Source of the DNA: a bacterium
GTDB lineage: Bacteria > SZUA-79 > Acidulodesulfobacterales > Acidulodesulfobacteraceae
Direction: 5' to 3'
Assembly (NCBI GenBank): GCA_021798875.1
Contig: JAJZBN010000001.1
Coordinates: 1 to 64,000, forward strand
DNA: 64,000 nt
A program made the translations under genes and the position numbers. Position 1 is the first letter of the stretch, and each line of letters starts with the position of its first letter. Shown in pieces: positions 27,732 through 36,408 of this stretch. The notes beneath the pieces were generated by a model. It was not told where the DNA came from, did no database searches, and worked only from the letters and a program-made list of their open reading frames with translations.

Positions 27732-27877
27732 ACCGAAAGTGATACATAGAACGGTTATAAAAATAAAAAATATGCCGATATAATATATATAGGCAATAAA
27801 TTTAACTTTAAAAAATTATAAAAAAATTAATTTTTTACAATATATTTCAGTTTTACGTTATACAGGAGGAATGAAAA

Positions 27878-29704
27878 ATGGGTGTAAATGCGCTTTTTAC
27901 CGCAGTGTCGGGATTGGATTCAAACCAGACTTATCTCGGCGTTATAGGCAACAATATAGCTAACTCTAATACTATAGGTTTTAAAAGTTCAACTCCTATA
28001 TTCGAAAACTTAGTAAGTCAGACGTTAAGCGGCACGTCCAATTCCCAGGAGGGTCTCGGAACGGACGTTTATTCTATTCAACAGCAGTTTGGTCAGGGCG
28101 CTTTGCAGAATACTTCCAATCCTCTAAATATGGCTATCGACGGCAACGGGTTTTTCATAGTTCAGGCTCCAAACGGCGCTACTTATTATACAAGAAACGG
28201 TGAATTCAGCGAAAACGCGCAGGGTCAGATAGTCGATTCGACGGGGCAGAACGTCGTACTGGGCTATCCTCTAAATTCGCAGGGAATAGCGACTACGGGC
28301 ACTCCCACCGCTATAACTTTAAATACAGGAGCATTAGCGCCTCTTGCTACGACTACGGCAGACCTGACGGCAAATCTGGATTCTAATGTTTCGCCGCAGA
28401 GTTCTACGACAACAACAGGAGATTTTATGGGTGGTTATATAACGGGAAACTATTCGGCGGGAGCTACTACTTTAAACGTCAGTAATATGACATTCAAGGG
28501 AACAGCAGGGGATGCTCCTAATAGTCTTTTAATCGGCAATGGCGATGGAACTACAAATCTCTATAGCGTGGCTTCTTATACCGTTTCTGCTCCAGCTTCA
28601 AGCACTGGGACATATTCTCTTGCGCCAAACGGAACTTATACATCGAATGGAACAAATGCCGGAACACCTATTCCAAGTAGCACAACTATAAGTTCTGTAA
28701 CCCTGTCTTCTGCTTTAACTAGCAATGTTCTTCAAAATACCGCAATTTCTCAGCAGACCCTCGGCGTTGCATCCACGACTGGTATTGAACCTGGTTCGGA
28801 TATTCAAATAGAGGCAACATCATCATCAACAGCCAATCCCAACGCTTATCAGTTCTTAAATACCGTCGAGAGCGTCAGTAAGGCAAACAGCACAGTAAAT
28901 CTTTCTAATGCTATGCCTGTGGGAAATAGTACTTATGCATTTAAATCGGGCGGTTCGGTTCTTGTAGGTCCTGCGCAGGATTATTATTCTACTACTATTA
29001 ATGTTTATGACTCTCTTGGCAACGCTTTGCCTTTGACCGTTACTTTTGCGCCAGACGGTTCAACAGCCGGAGCATGGAACGCTTATTATTCGATTAACGG
29101 GACTGCTGCGCAGAGACCATCGTTAAGTCTCACAGCAGACGCCAGCCCTGATATAACATTCAATTCAAGCGGTCAGATTACCGGCACGCCGTCGCTTACA
29201 TTAACAGATGTTCCTGCTTATGCAAGTGCCTCTACTCTTCCCGACGGAGCATCTCAGCCTTTAAATATAGCTTTAAACCTTGCAAACGTAACCCAGTACG
29301 CCGCTCCGTCCGCCACCACCGCATTTACTCAAAACGGCTATGCAACGGGAACGCTTACAAGTTTTACGGTTAATCAGGACGGAAAAATTTCTGGACAGTA
29401 TTCTAACGGACAGACTCAATATATCGCCCAGGTCGCCCTTGCTAACTTTATCGCTCCGACGGGACTTACTTCCGAGGGCAACAGCCTTTACGCACAGACT
29501 TTTGCGTCCGGTCAGCCTGCAATAGGCGCGGCTAATACCGGAAACTTCGGCTATATTACAGATTCGGCTCTTGAACAGTCCAACGTCGATATTTCGTCGC
29601 AGTTTACGGATATGATTATAGCGCAGAATGCTTACGTCGCCAACTCTAAAGTGCTGACTACGGAAAACTCGGTATTGACGGCTCTCGAAACTGCGGTTCC
29701 ATAA
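27878..29704 (+). CDS. flgE: Flagellar hook protein FlgE
   Basis: FlgE is the main subunit of the hook. At 608 residues it is longer than classical FlgE (about 400), with the extra sequence in the Ser/Thr-rich central domains (about 110-480) that would face outward. The N-terminal axial motif (NNIANSNTIGFKSS), the NPLNMAIDGNGFFIVQ strand and the C-terminal SNVDISSQFTDMIIAQNAYVANSK helix are present. A good GGAGGA ribosome site precedes the ATG. Repeats lie on both sides, and no sigma54 match was found directly upstream. Confidence 0.94.
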   Translation: MGVNALFTAVSGLDSNQTYLGVIGNNIANSNTIGFKSSTPIFENLVSQTLSGTSNSQEGLGTDVYSIQQQFGQGALQNTSNPLNMAIDGNGFFIVQAPNGATYYTRNGEFSENAQGQIVDSTGQNVVLGYPLNSQGIATTGTPTAITLNTGALAPLATTTADLTANLDSNVSPQSSTTTTGDFMGGYITGNYSAGATTLNVSNMTFKGTAGDAPNSLLIGNGDGTTNLYSVASYTVSAPASSTGTYSLAPNGTYTSNGTNAGTPIPSSTTISSVTLSSALTSNVLQNTAISQQTLGVASTTGIEPGSDIQIEATSSSTANPNAYQFLNTVESVSKANSTVNLSNAMPVGNSTYAFKSGGSVLVGPAQDYYSTTINVYDSLGNALPLTVTFAPDGSTAGAWNAYYSINGTAAQRPSLSLTADASPDITFNSSGQITGTPSLTLTDVPAYASASTLPDGASQPLNIALNLANVTQYAAPSATTAFTQNGYATGTLTSFTVNQDGKISGQYSNGQTQYIAQVALANFIAPTGLTSEGNSLYAQTFASGQPAIGAANTGNFGYITDSALEQSNVDISSQFTDMIIAQNAYVANSKVLTTENSVLTALETAVP

Positions 29705-29715
29705 TTATAAAATAA

Positions 29716-29860
29716 TAAAGGTGTCAGATTTAATAAAGGTGTCAAATAAAGGTGTCAGATTTATTTATTATCTTACTCTCATCTGTATTTGCGGGTAGGT
29801 TAAATAAAAAATAAAGGTGTCAAGGTTAAAGGTGTCAGATTTATTTATTTTTCAAATAAC
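29716..29860. repeat. AAAGGTGTC repeat cluster after flgE
   Basis: At least five AAAGGTGTC(A) units in direct orientation follow the flgE stop (29718, 29735, 29748, 29813 and 29828 onward). The segment 29748-29805 resembles 58529-58585, upstream of flgF: both read AAAGGTGTCAGATTTATTTA, then a TCTTACT segment, then a TTTGCGG-like core. The last unit (from 29828) runs straight into the first fliK-like fragment and is repeated 297 bp downstream. Confidence 0.8.
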
Positions 29861-29886
29861 AATAAATAATAGAAAATAATAAAACT

Positions 29887-30126
29887 ATGCTTGGAAATAT
29901 TGCTTTAAATTTATCGGTAGATGCGGGGCTTTCGTTAGTCAACGACGTTATAGGCGCAGTTTCGGGAAACTTATCGAACCAGTTGCTTTCTACGTCGGGT
30001 AATACCGATTCAAGCGCAGGTTACGGCTCGTCTGGTTTTGCAGATCAGGGGTCGTTCGGCGAAATGCTTAACAGCTCTATAAACAGTTTGTCTAACGCGG
30101 CTTCTTCCGTTTTAGGTATTAAATAA
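29887..30126 (+). pseudogene. Truncated fliK copy 1, diverged N-terminal fragment
   Basis: This 79-residue frame matches the N-terminus of the full fliK at 31512 (ALNLSVDAGLSLVNDVIGAV is shared) but has several substitutions, such as NQLLSTSGNTD for SRLLPSQGNTG. It breaks off after SSVLGIK, where an AAAGGTGTC repeat supplies the stop codon. Together with its upstream AT-rich leader it forms one unit of a 297-bp tandem duplication with copy 2. It is probably a remnant. If expressed, it would be a free FliK export-signal and hook-binding segment. Confidence 0.75.
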
Positions 30127-30183
30127 AGGTGTCAGATTTATTTATTTTTCAAATAACAATAAATAATAGAAAATAATAAAACT

Positions 30184-30645
30184 ATGCTTGGAAATATTGC
30201 ATTAAATTTATCGGTAGATGCGGGGCTTTCGTTAGTCAACGACGTTATAGGCGCAGTTTCGGGAAACTTATCGAGCCGGTTGCTTCCTTCGCAGGGTAAT
30301 ACCGGTTCAAGCGCCGGTTACGGCTCGTCGGGTTTCGGCGGACAGGGATCTTTCGGCGAAATGCTTAATAATTCTATAGACAGCTTGTCTAATGCCTATT
30401 CTTCCGTTTCGGGCGGTGGTCAAAATCAAGGCGGGGCGGTTCAGCCTGCAAGCGTCTCATTTAAAGGTTACGGCGGCTCTCAGGCGGATAATGCTTCAGT
30501 TGCGTCTGCGCCTGTTTCGCAGACGGTCAGCCAGCCTAACAGCGGATTAAACTCTGCCTCTAACAATAACGGAGGCGCTCAGCCGGAAAACAATATAAGC
30601 GGAAGAATAAAAAAGGTGTCAGATTTATTTATTTTTCAAATTTAA
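30184..30645 (+). pseudogene. Truncated fliK copy 2 with repeat-encoded tail
   Basis: This 153-residue frame encodes the first 141 or so residues of FliK, apart from its start (MLGNIALNL versus MLNTLALNL). It then switches to a tail, KKVSDLFIFQI, translated from an AAAGGTGTC repeat. Positions 30202-30605 are identical by eye to 31530-31933. The 58 bp before the ATG match those before copy 1. It lacks the C-terminal hook-length domain, so it cannot be a functional FliK. It could still be secreted and interfere with hook-length control. Confidence 0.8.
30202..30605. repeat. 404-bp direct repeat, left copy
   Basis: This segment matches 31530-31933 without indels and, as far as can be read by eye, without substitutions (constant offset 1328 bp). 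The two copies flank the repeat cluster and the MNT/HEPN genes. Such identity implies a recent duplication or ongoing gene conversion. Recombination between the copies would delete exactly 1328 bp including the MNT/HEPN pair and leave one intact fliK. Confidence 0.9.
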
Positions 30646-30686
30646 AAAGGTGTCAGATTTATTTATTTTTCAAATTTAAAAAGGTG
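30610..30686. repeat. 34-bp tandem AAAGGTGTC repeats before the MNT gene
   Basis: Two full 34-bp units (AAAAAGGTGTCAGATTTATT, then TATTTTTCAAATTT) and the start of a third (AAAAAGGTGT) are arranged head to tail. The first encodes the tail of fliK copy 2. The third provides AAGGTG at 30681-30686, seven bases before the TTG start of the MNT gene, and so seems to serve as its ribosome site. Confidence 0.85.
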
Positions 30687-30693
30687 TTTAAAA

Positions 30694-31035
30694 TTGAAAA
30701 ATTTTGATAACTTAAATTTAAAATCTAAAGAAAAGAATGCTATATATTTATTTAGGAAAAAAGTTTTAAATTTATATCCTAAATCTGAGTTAATTATTTT
30801 CGGTTCTAAAGCGAGAGGAGATTTTAATAAAGATTCTGATATAGATATATTAATTCTCGTAGATGAAATAAACAATAAAGTTGAATCGGATATACACGAT
30901 ATTGTTTACGATATTATTTATAAATTTGAGATTCCTATAAATGAAACTATAGCGGAAAAAAAATTATTAGAAACCGCATGGTCGGTTCAAATACCTTTTT
31001 ATGCAAATGTAATTAAAGAAGGTGTTAAAGTTTAG
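30694..31035 (+). CDS. MNT-type nucleotidyltransferase (antitoxin-like)
   Basis: This 113-residue minimal nucleotidyltransferase has the signature GSKARGDFNKDSDIDILI. G37-S38 starts the motif and D49 and D51 are the predicted metal-binding aspartates. In HEPN/MNT modules the MNT protein neutralises the HEPN toxin, in characterised cases by adding AMP to it. The start is TTG, with the repeat-derived AAGGTG seven bases upstream. The stop overlaps the HEPN start by one base. The gene looks more AT-rich than the fliK copies around it, consistent with acquisition. Confidence 0.88.
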   Translation: MKNFDNLNLKSKEKNAIYLFRKKVLNLYPKSELIIFGSKARGDFNKDSDIDILILVDEINNKVESDIHDIVYDIIYKFEIPINETIAEKKLLETAWSVQIPFYANVIKEGVKV

Positions 31036-31490
31036 TGGATATTGAAATTAAAAAAGTTCTTGCAAAACATGAAATCGAAAAATCTAAAAAAGCCTTAGAG
31101 CAAGCATTAAATATTTTTCAAGGAAATGATTCTGATTTGCAATTAGTGGTTAATAGATTATATTATGCAAAGTTTTATGTTGTAAATGGACTTTTTATAA
31201 CAAAAGATTTTATGACATCTAAACATTCAAGCGCGAGAGCAATTTTTATTGCTGAATTTGTTAAGAAAGGCTTAATAGATGATGATTCGGGAAGATTCTA
31301 TTCAAATATGTATAATAGAAGACAGGAAGGGGATTATACTGATATTAAAAAATACCAAAATGTAGATATTAAAAATTTTAAATTTACCCCCACTCAATTT
31401 AAAAGAGAAGATGTTGAAGAGTGGATTGAAAAGACAAAACATTTTATTGAAAAAATTGAACAACTTATATATAAATTTCTTGAGCAATAA
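31035..31490 (+). CDS. HEPN-domain protein (toxin-like partner of MNT)
   Basis: This 151-residue all-helical HEPN protein has the N-terminal NRLYYAKFYVVNGLF helix and a second conserved block YNRRQEGDYTD (R95, R96, D100, Y101), typical of HEPN partners of MNT proteins. The classical Rx4-6H ribonuclease motif is not evident in that block, so RNase activity is uncertain. GTG start; it overlaps the MNT stop by one base, indicating translational coupling. Together they form a likely toxin-antitoxin module lying between fliK duplicates inside a flagellar operon. Confidence 0.82.
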   Translation: MDIEIKKVLAKHEIEKSKKALEQALNIFQGNDSDLQLVVNRLYYAKFYVVNGLFITKDFMTSKHSSARAIFIAEFVKKGLIDDDSGRFYSNMYNRRQEGDYTDIKKYQNVDIKNFKFTPTQFKREDVEEWIEKTKHFIEKIEQLIYKFLEQ

Positions 31491-31511
31491 AATTGATAAT
31501 AAATAACCTAT

Positions 31512-33542
31512 ATGCTAAATACTCTTGCTTTAAATTTATCGGTAGATGCGGGGCTTTCGTTAGTCAACGACGTTATAGGCGCAGTTTCGGGAAACTTATC
31601 GAGCCGGTTGCTTCCTTCGCAGGGTAATACCGGTTCAAGCGCCGGTTACGGCTCGTCGGGTTTCGGCGGACAGGGATCTTTCGGCGAAATGCTTAATAAT
31701 TCTATAGACAGCTTGTCTAATGCCTATTCTTCCGTTTCGGGCGGTGGTCAAAATCAAGGCGGGGCGGTTCAGCCTGCAAGCGTCTCATTTAAAGGTTACG
31801 GCGGCTCTCAGGCGGATAATGCTTCAGTTGCGTCTGCGCCTGTTTCGCAGACGGTCAGCCAGCCTAACAGCGGATTAAACTCTGCCTCTAACAATAACGG
31901 AGGCGCTCAGCCGGAAAACAATATAAGCGGAAGTATGCCTAATAGCAATACGAATAGCGGTAACGGTTATCCGGCGGGTCAGCCCGTAAGTAATAATGCC
32001 GGCGGGTCTTCAAACGCTGACGGCGGAAAAAGCGCCGCAAACGTTTCGTTCTCTAACGGCGATTCGCCGCAGGCTTCTGACGGAAATGGAAATACGGGAC
32101 ATACGTCCAATAATTCAGCAGGACGCGATTCCGCAAATAAATCTTCTAAAACCGCTTCGGAAAAAGACGGGAACGTCATATCTAACGGTAATGCCAATAT
32201 TCACGGTGGACGAAACGTTTATTTCATAGGAAATACGAATATTAATTTTGCAGGACAATTAGCAGCCGCAAAAAAAACAGATATAAAATCGGGCGGTACG
32301 GGCGGCAAAGGAAACGGCGCAGAAGGTGCGAATTCAAATTCAAAGCATAACGTAAACGTTTCATTATTGAACGCGAACGGGACGCCGGTATCGGACGGCG
32401 GTTCTATTGCCGGAAACGGAAATATCGGCGGCAGTTATTCCGGTATAAACGCGCTTGCGAATAACGTCAAAAATATTGGTAAAGAAGACCATCCTGCTTT
32501 GGGACATAATAACGCAAATAACGCAGCGTCAACTTCCGCAGGCGGTTCATCGTCCAAATCATCGGATGCAGCTGCTGCCGCTAATAAAAATACCGATAGC
32601 CAAAATATTACGGACAAAACCACCGCAAATAAAGCAAATCTTAATTCAAATACCGCCGATGCAAATAAAATTAATATTTCTAATGCAAACGCCGTAAATA
32701 ACGACGCAAATAACGGCAATAATACCGTAAAAGCCGACGTAAAAATGAGTATTATTAACGCTCAAAATGCAAAAACGCTGAACGAAGATATTAAAAATAA
32801 TGCTCTTAATTCCGAAAATCTTAAAAATTCGTTAGCCTCAGGTTTGTCGTTTTCCGGTTCCGCTGCATCTTCGGGAATTAACGCCGCAGGCGGTTTAAAA
32901 GCAGGAGATTCCGGTTCTTTATCTTCAAATATTTTCGGCTCCGCAGGTTCGGCGGTTTCAGCCTCGGCAAGTTCGGGGTCGCCTTCCGCTTCCGGCGGAA
33001 ATTCCTCAGGTTTTAGTTTGACCGGCAGCGGCGTGTCCGGACTCGAAGACGATACGGCAGGGGAAACTACAGGTTCTTTAGCGATTAATTCGGTTATGTT
33101 TATGCTGAGAAGAAACGTACAGTCGGCTGTTATAACGTTAAATCCTGCTTCGCTCGGCACCGTCAAAATAAATATTTCCTTAAACCCGTCAAATTCATTG
33201 AACGCGCTTAATCAAGCGGTTTCCGGAGGCGCTATAACTGTCAATATGCTTGCTCAGAACGAAGCGGCAAAAAATGCGCTTCAAGCGTCTTCAGATTCTC
33301 TGCAGAACGCCCTTAAAAACCAGGGATTTTCTACTATAAACTTGAATATAAGCACCGGTTCGGGTTATAATAACGGCAACGGCGGCGGCGCAAACGAATC
33401 TTTTAATAACTCTTTCGGGTCGGGCAATACGGGTTATAATTCAGGATATTCAAACGGAGAGGCAGAAATACAAGCTGTTTCAGCAGGAGCAAACGGTTTA
33501 AGATATGCTAATCCCAATGCATTGGTAGATTATTTCGTATAA
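31512..33542 (+). CDS. fliK: Flagellar hook-length control protein FliK
   Basis: FliK measures the hook during export and triggers the switch of export specificity through FlhB. This 676-residue protein is mostly Ser/Asn/Gly/Ala-rich and low in complexity, as expected of the long unfolded ruler. The C-terminal Flg_hook domain (about 520-625) has AVITLNPASLGTVKINISLN followed by a second strand-helix region. It is longer than the usual 400-500. The first 141 residues are duplicated upstream. No clear ribosome site precedes the ATG. Confidence 0.9.
   Translation: MLNTLALNLSVDAGLSLVNDVIGAVSGNLSSRLLPSQGNTGSSAGYGSSGFGGQGSFGEMLNNSIDSLSNAYSSVSGGGQNQGGAVQPASVSFKGYGGSQADNASVASAPVSQTVSQPNSGLNSASNNNGGAQPENNISGSMPNSNTNSGNGYPAGQPVSNNAGGSSNADGGKSAANVSFSNGDSPQASDGNGNTGHTSNNSAGRDSANKSSKTASEKDGNVISNGNANIHGGRNVYFIGNTNINFAGQLAAAKKTDIKSGGTGGKGNGAEGANSNSKHNVNVSLLNANGTPVSDGGSIAGNGNIGGSYSGINALANNVKNIGKEDHPALGHNNANNAASTSAGGSSSKSSDAAAAANKNTDSQNITDKTTANKANLNSNTADANKINISNANAVNNDANNGNNTVKADVKMSIINAQNAKTLNEDIKNNALNSENLKNSLASGLSFSGSAASSGINAAGGLKAGDSGSLSSNIFGSAGSAVSASASSGSPSASGGNSSGFSLTGSGVSGLEDDTAGETTGSLAINSVMFMLRRNVQSAVITLNPASLGTVKINISLNPSNSLNALNQAVSGGAITVNMLAQNEAAKNALQASSDSLQNALKNQGFSTINLNISTGSGYNNGNGGGANESFNNSFGSGNTGYNSGYSNGEAEIQAVSAGANGLRYANPNALVDYFV
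31530..31933. repeat. 404-bp direct repeat, right copy (inside fliK)
   Basis: This right-hand copy of the repeat also at 30202-30605 covers codons about 7-141 of fliK. The sequence diverges before 31530 (CTCTTGCTT in place of AATATTGCA) and after 31933, where fliK continues with TATGCCTAATAGC while the left copy runs into AAAGGTGTC repeats. Confidence 0.9.
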
Positions 33543-33576
33543 TTCTGTCCAGTCACAAATAATTAACTATGTAACT

Positions 33577-34008
33577 ATGGCGTTTAAATTTCAGAACATA
33601 TTGAACCACCGGAAAACGATTCTCGATAAAAAATACACGGAACTTTCCGAAGTTCAGAAGAGAGTCGCCCTGATAAATTTAGCTATATTCGACGTCCAAA
33701 AATCTTTGGAATCTTTTAAAGAATCCTATTCGGCGCAGATTTATGGTATTTCCGATATATACGGTTACAATATGCTTGAATCCGGATATAAATCCCTTCA
33801 GACCAAACTGAACGAACTGCTTGCCTCTCAAGAAGCGGCGGAGCGGGAACTTGAAATTAAAAAAAAATCGGTCATTCAAGCCAAAATAGAATATGAAAAA
33901 ATAAACAAACTTAGAGAAAAGCATCTTGTGATAGATAAAATTAACGAATTAAAAAGAGAAGAAGCCGCAGCTTCGGATTTTGCTTCTAACCGTTTTATAA
34001 GGCAGTAA
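33577..34008 (+). CDS. fliJ: Flagellar export chaperone FliJ
   Basis: This 143-residue protein is an almost continuous coiled coil, rich in Lys/Glu/Leu, with the FliJ-type start (FKFQNILNHRKTILDKKYTEL). FliJ links the FliI ATPase ring to the FlhA export gate and helps cycle chaperones. It is placed after fliK rather than after fliI, which is not in the window. FliJ is weakly conserved in sequence, so the call rests on length, coiled coil, opening motif and context. Confidence 0.85.
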   Translation: MAFKFQNILNHRKTILDKKYTELSEVQKRVALINLAIFDVQKSLESFKESYSAQIYGISDIYGYNMLESGYKSLQTKLNELLASQEAAERELEIKKKSVIQAKIEYEKINKLREKHLVIDKINELKREEAAASDFASNRFIRQ

Positions 34009-34066
34009 ATAAATATTTAAAGATAAATATATAAAGAATATATAAATAATATAACATATTATTAAT

Positions 34067-34492
34067 ATGATAAAGAAAAAATTAAGTCTGCATAACGCTG
34101 TTTTTATCTCTTTTTTAATGTTTGCCGCGGTATTTTTATCTTACTGCTATTGCTGCTTTTCGCCCGTTTCGGCTTATGCTTCAAGCGTTTCTGCGGAAAA
34201 ACAGGAGATTAAAGTTCTCAAAAATCAGATAAAATCCGAAGTGAAACAGTTAAAAGAAATAGAGTCTAAAATCCATCATATAAAAGCCGCTCAAAAGGCT
34301 AAAATAAAAAACCTAATACCCGTTTATTCTTCTATGAGTCCAAGAAAAGCCGCCGCTATACTTCCCGGTATAGATAAAAGCGTCGCAATTTACATTTTGT
34401 CGCACATGACCGCAAAGACCGCTTCCGCAATAATTTCAAGGATGCCCGTAAAATCCGCTATATTTTTTACCAATGCCATAGCCGGCAAATAA
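34067..34492 (+). CDS. MotE-like flagellar protein (MgtE N-domain-like)
   Basis: This 141-residue protein has an N-terminal hydrophobic segment (about 10-35), a coiled coil (about 42-80), and a C-terminal helical region with MSPRKAAAILPGIDKSVAIYILSHM and MTAKTASAIISRM repeats typical of MgtE-N/MotE proteins. MotE is a periplasmic chaperone for the motor protein MotC in rhizobia. In other bacteria the same gene follows fliJ and its role is less clear. It appears to close the flgD-fliJ operon. Confidence 0.82.
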   Translation: MIKKKLSLHNAVFISFLMFAAVFLSYCYCCFSPVSAYASSVSAEKQEIKVLKNQIKSEVKQLKEIESKIHHIKAAQKAKIKNLIPVYSSMSPRKAAAILPGIDKSVAIYILSHMTAKTASAIISRMPVKSAIFFTNAIAGK

Positions 34493-34765
34493 TATTAATA
34501 ATTCTAAACTCCATTCCAAATCCATTATCTTATTACTGCTGAATTTTATTTAGAAATTTCTATTGAATATAATATCTATTAAAATTAAAATAAATAAAAT
34601 TAAAATTAATTATAAAAATTTGACTATGATTATAAACAGCGTCATAATAATGACGATACTTTATATTTTGATTTAATTAATACGCATTGATTTAATTAAT
34701 AAATTAGTTAATAAGTTATTGATTTTGTTAAATTATTATATTGAATGTTATAATTTTGTATAGCA

Positions 34766-34781
34766 TGGCATAGATATTGCA
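34766..34781 (+). promoter_or_regulatory. Sigma54 promoter upstream of fliL
   Basis: TGGCATAGATATTGCA matches the -24/-12 consensus with correct spacing. It lies 65 bp upstream of the fliL ATG in the 350-bp gap after motE, the rest of which is AT-rich without other recognisable elements. It probably drives the long fliLMNOPQR-flhBAFG-fliA transcript. Confidence 0.82.
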
Positions 34782-34845
34782 TAATCTTTTGCAAGGATAT
34801 TTTTATATATTTTTATTAAATTTTATTTTTTTTAGGAGGCGGTTT

Positions 34846-35388
34846 ATGGCTGGCAACGATAACGGCAAAACAAACAAAGAGATGGGCAGCGTCGACGACG
34901 ACGAGATGTCCACTATTTCGCAGATAGAAGCATCAAAGAAAAAAGGCGGAAAGAAAAAACTTTTGTTTATCATTGTTCCGCTTCTGCTTGTACTTGGAGG
35001 CGGAGGTTTTGCGGCTTACCATTTTTTATTTGCCAAAAAAAGTAAAACTCCGGTTAATCAGCCGACTGCGCTTTCCAATATGCAGCCCGGACCTATGATA
35101 AAACTTAAATCGTTTTTGACTAACCTTGCAAACACGAACAGAACGGCTTACGTAAAAGTTTCTATGTCCATAGAGTTAAAACCCGGTTCTAATATCGGCA
35201 CGTTTAAACAGCTTACCCCTCAGGTAAGAAACCGCATAATAATGATTTTAAGTTCTAAAACGTCAAAAGAAATAAAAAGTCCGCAAGGACAGCTTTCATT
35301 AAGGCATCAGATTGCTAGGAGCCTTAATCAGCTTCTTGGGGACGGTACCGTAACCGGAGTGTATTTTAATAATTATTTGGTTCAATAA
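34846..35388 (+). CDS. fliL: Flagellar basal-body-associated protein FliL
   Basis: FliL is a single-pass membrane protein that surrounds the stators and supports torque. This 180-residue protein has a charged N-terminal tail, one transmembrane helix (about 42-62; LLFIIVPLLLVLGGGGFAAY) and a periplasmic domain with FLTNLANTNRTAYVKVSMSI, as in the FliL family. The ATG at 34846 is chosen because AGGAGG (34834-34839) lies six bases upstream. Longer in-frame reading from a TTG would begin inside the sigma54 promoter. Confidence 0.93.
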   Translation: MAGNDNGKTNKEMGSVDDDEMSTISQIEASKKKGGKKKLLFIIVPLLLVLGGGGFAAYHFLFAKKSKTPVNQPTALSNMQPGPMIKLKSFLTNLANTNRTAYVKVSMSIELKPGSNIGTFKQLTPQVRNRIIMILSSKTSKEIKSPQGQLSLRHQIARSLNQLLGDGTVTGVYFNNYLVQ

Positions 35389-35415
35389 ATTCAATAAAAA
35401 TTAAAAAATAAATAT

Positions 35416-36408
35416 ATGGCTGAAATATTATCTCAGGACGAAGTTAACGCTCTGCTGAGAGGCATATCTTCCGGCGCGATAGAATCGGAAAAAAAAGAAG
35501 AAAACACCGGCGGCATAAAGCCTTACGATTTAACTTCGCAGGACAGGATAGTCAGAGGCAGAATGCCGACTCTTGAAATAATCAACGAAAGGTTTGCCCG
35601 CCTTTTAAGAAACGATTTGACTTCAGCCCTCAGAAAAGTTGCGGAAATAACGGCTACATCGGTAGATATGCAGAAATTCGGGGAGTTTTTAAAAAATATT
35701 CCGCTTCCGACGAGCCTGACTATTTTTAAAATGCCGCCCCTTCGCGGCTATGCTATTTTTGTTTTAGACGCAAGATTGGTATATAACCTGATAGATATTT
35801 TTTTCGGCGGCACAACCGACCTGCACGTAAAAATAGAAGGAAGAGATTTTTCGCCCATAGAAAATAAGCTGATCAAAAAGATAACGGATATGGCTTTCAA
35901 TGCCCTTAAAACAGCTTGGACGCCCGTTTCGCCGGTAGATATAGAATATCAAAGAAGCGAAATAAATCCTCAGTTTGCTACTATAGTCACGCCGACTGAG
36001 GTCGTAATCATAAGCAGATTCGAAGTTGACATAGAAGGCGCCGTTTCTAAATTTATGATATGCATACCTTATTCGATGATAGAGCCGATTAAAGAAAAAC
36101 TTTACAGCGGATTTCAGAGCGAACAGCTTGAAGTCGATCACAGGTGGATAGAAAGATTTAAAGAAAGGCTTAAAGAATCGGAACTTAATATAAAAGTAGA
36201 TATCGGAAAGACGAGCATAAGTTCCCGCGATTTTTTAAAAATCAAAAAAGGCGATGTCATCGTCTTAGACAAAAGAATAGAAGATCCGTTAGTGGTAGAT
36301 ATAGAAAATCTTCCGAAATTTATTGCTTATCCGGGTAAAATAAACAATAACGTTGCCGTAAAAATAATTTCCGACATACCGTTGGGTAAAGAGGGCTATT
36401 ATGAGTGA
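35416..36408 (+). CDS. fliM: Flagellar motor switch protein FliM
   Basis: FliM is the C-ring protein that binds phosphorylated CheY. The N-terminal LSQDEVNALLRG (5-16) is the CheY-binding peptide. The middle CheC-like domain includes FKMPPLRGYAIFVLDARLVYNLIDIFFGG, and the C-terminal SpoA domain (about 250-325) follows. The length of 330 is normal. It overlaps fliN by 8 bp. Confidence 0.97.
   Translation: MAEILSQDEVNALLRGISSGAIESEKKEENTGGIKPYDLTSQDRIVRGRMPTLEIINERFARLLRNDLTSALRKVAEITATSVDMQKFGEFLKNIPLPTSLTIFKMPPLRGYAIFVLDARLVYNLIDIFFGGTTDLHVKIEGRDFSPIENKLIKKITDMAFNALKTAWTPVSPVDIEYQRSEINPQFATIVTPTEVVIISRFEVDIEGAVSKFMICIPYSMIEPIKEKLYSGFQSEQLEVDHRWIERFKERLKESELNIKVDIGKTSISSRDFLKIKKGDVIVLDKRIEDPLVVDIENLPKFIAYPGKINNNVAVKIISDIPLGKEGYYE

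Noticed and set aside
27774-27781. GCCGATAT as a sigma28 -10 before flgE
   Set aside because: No TAAA-type -35 lies at the correct distance, and flgE is normally an earlier-class gene; a chance match in AT-rich DNA is likely.
34777-34845. N-terminal extension of FliL from an upstream TTG
   Set aside because: The TTG lies in the sigma54 -12 element, so it would precede or coincide with the transcription start; a strong AGGAGG supports ATG 34846.
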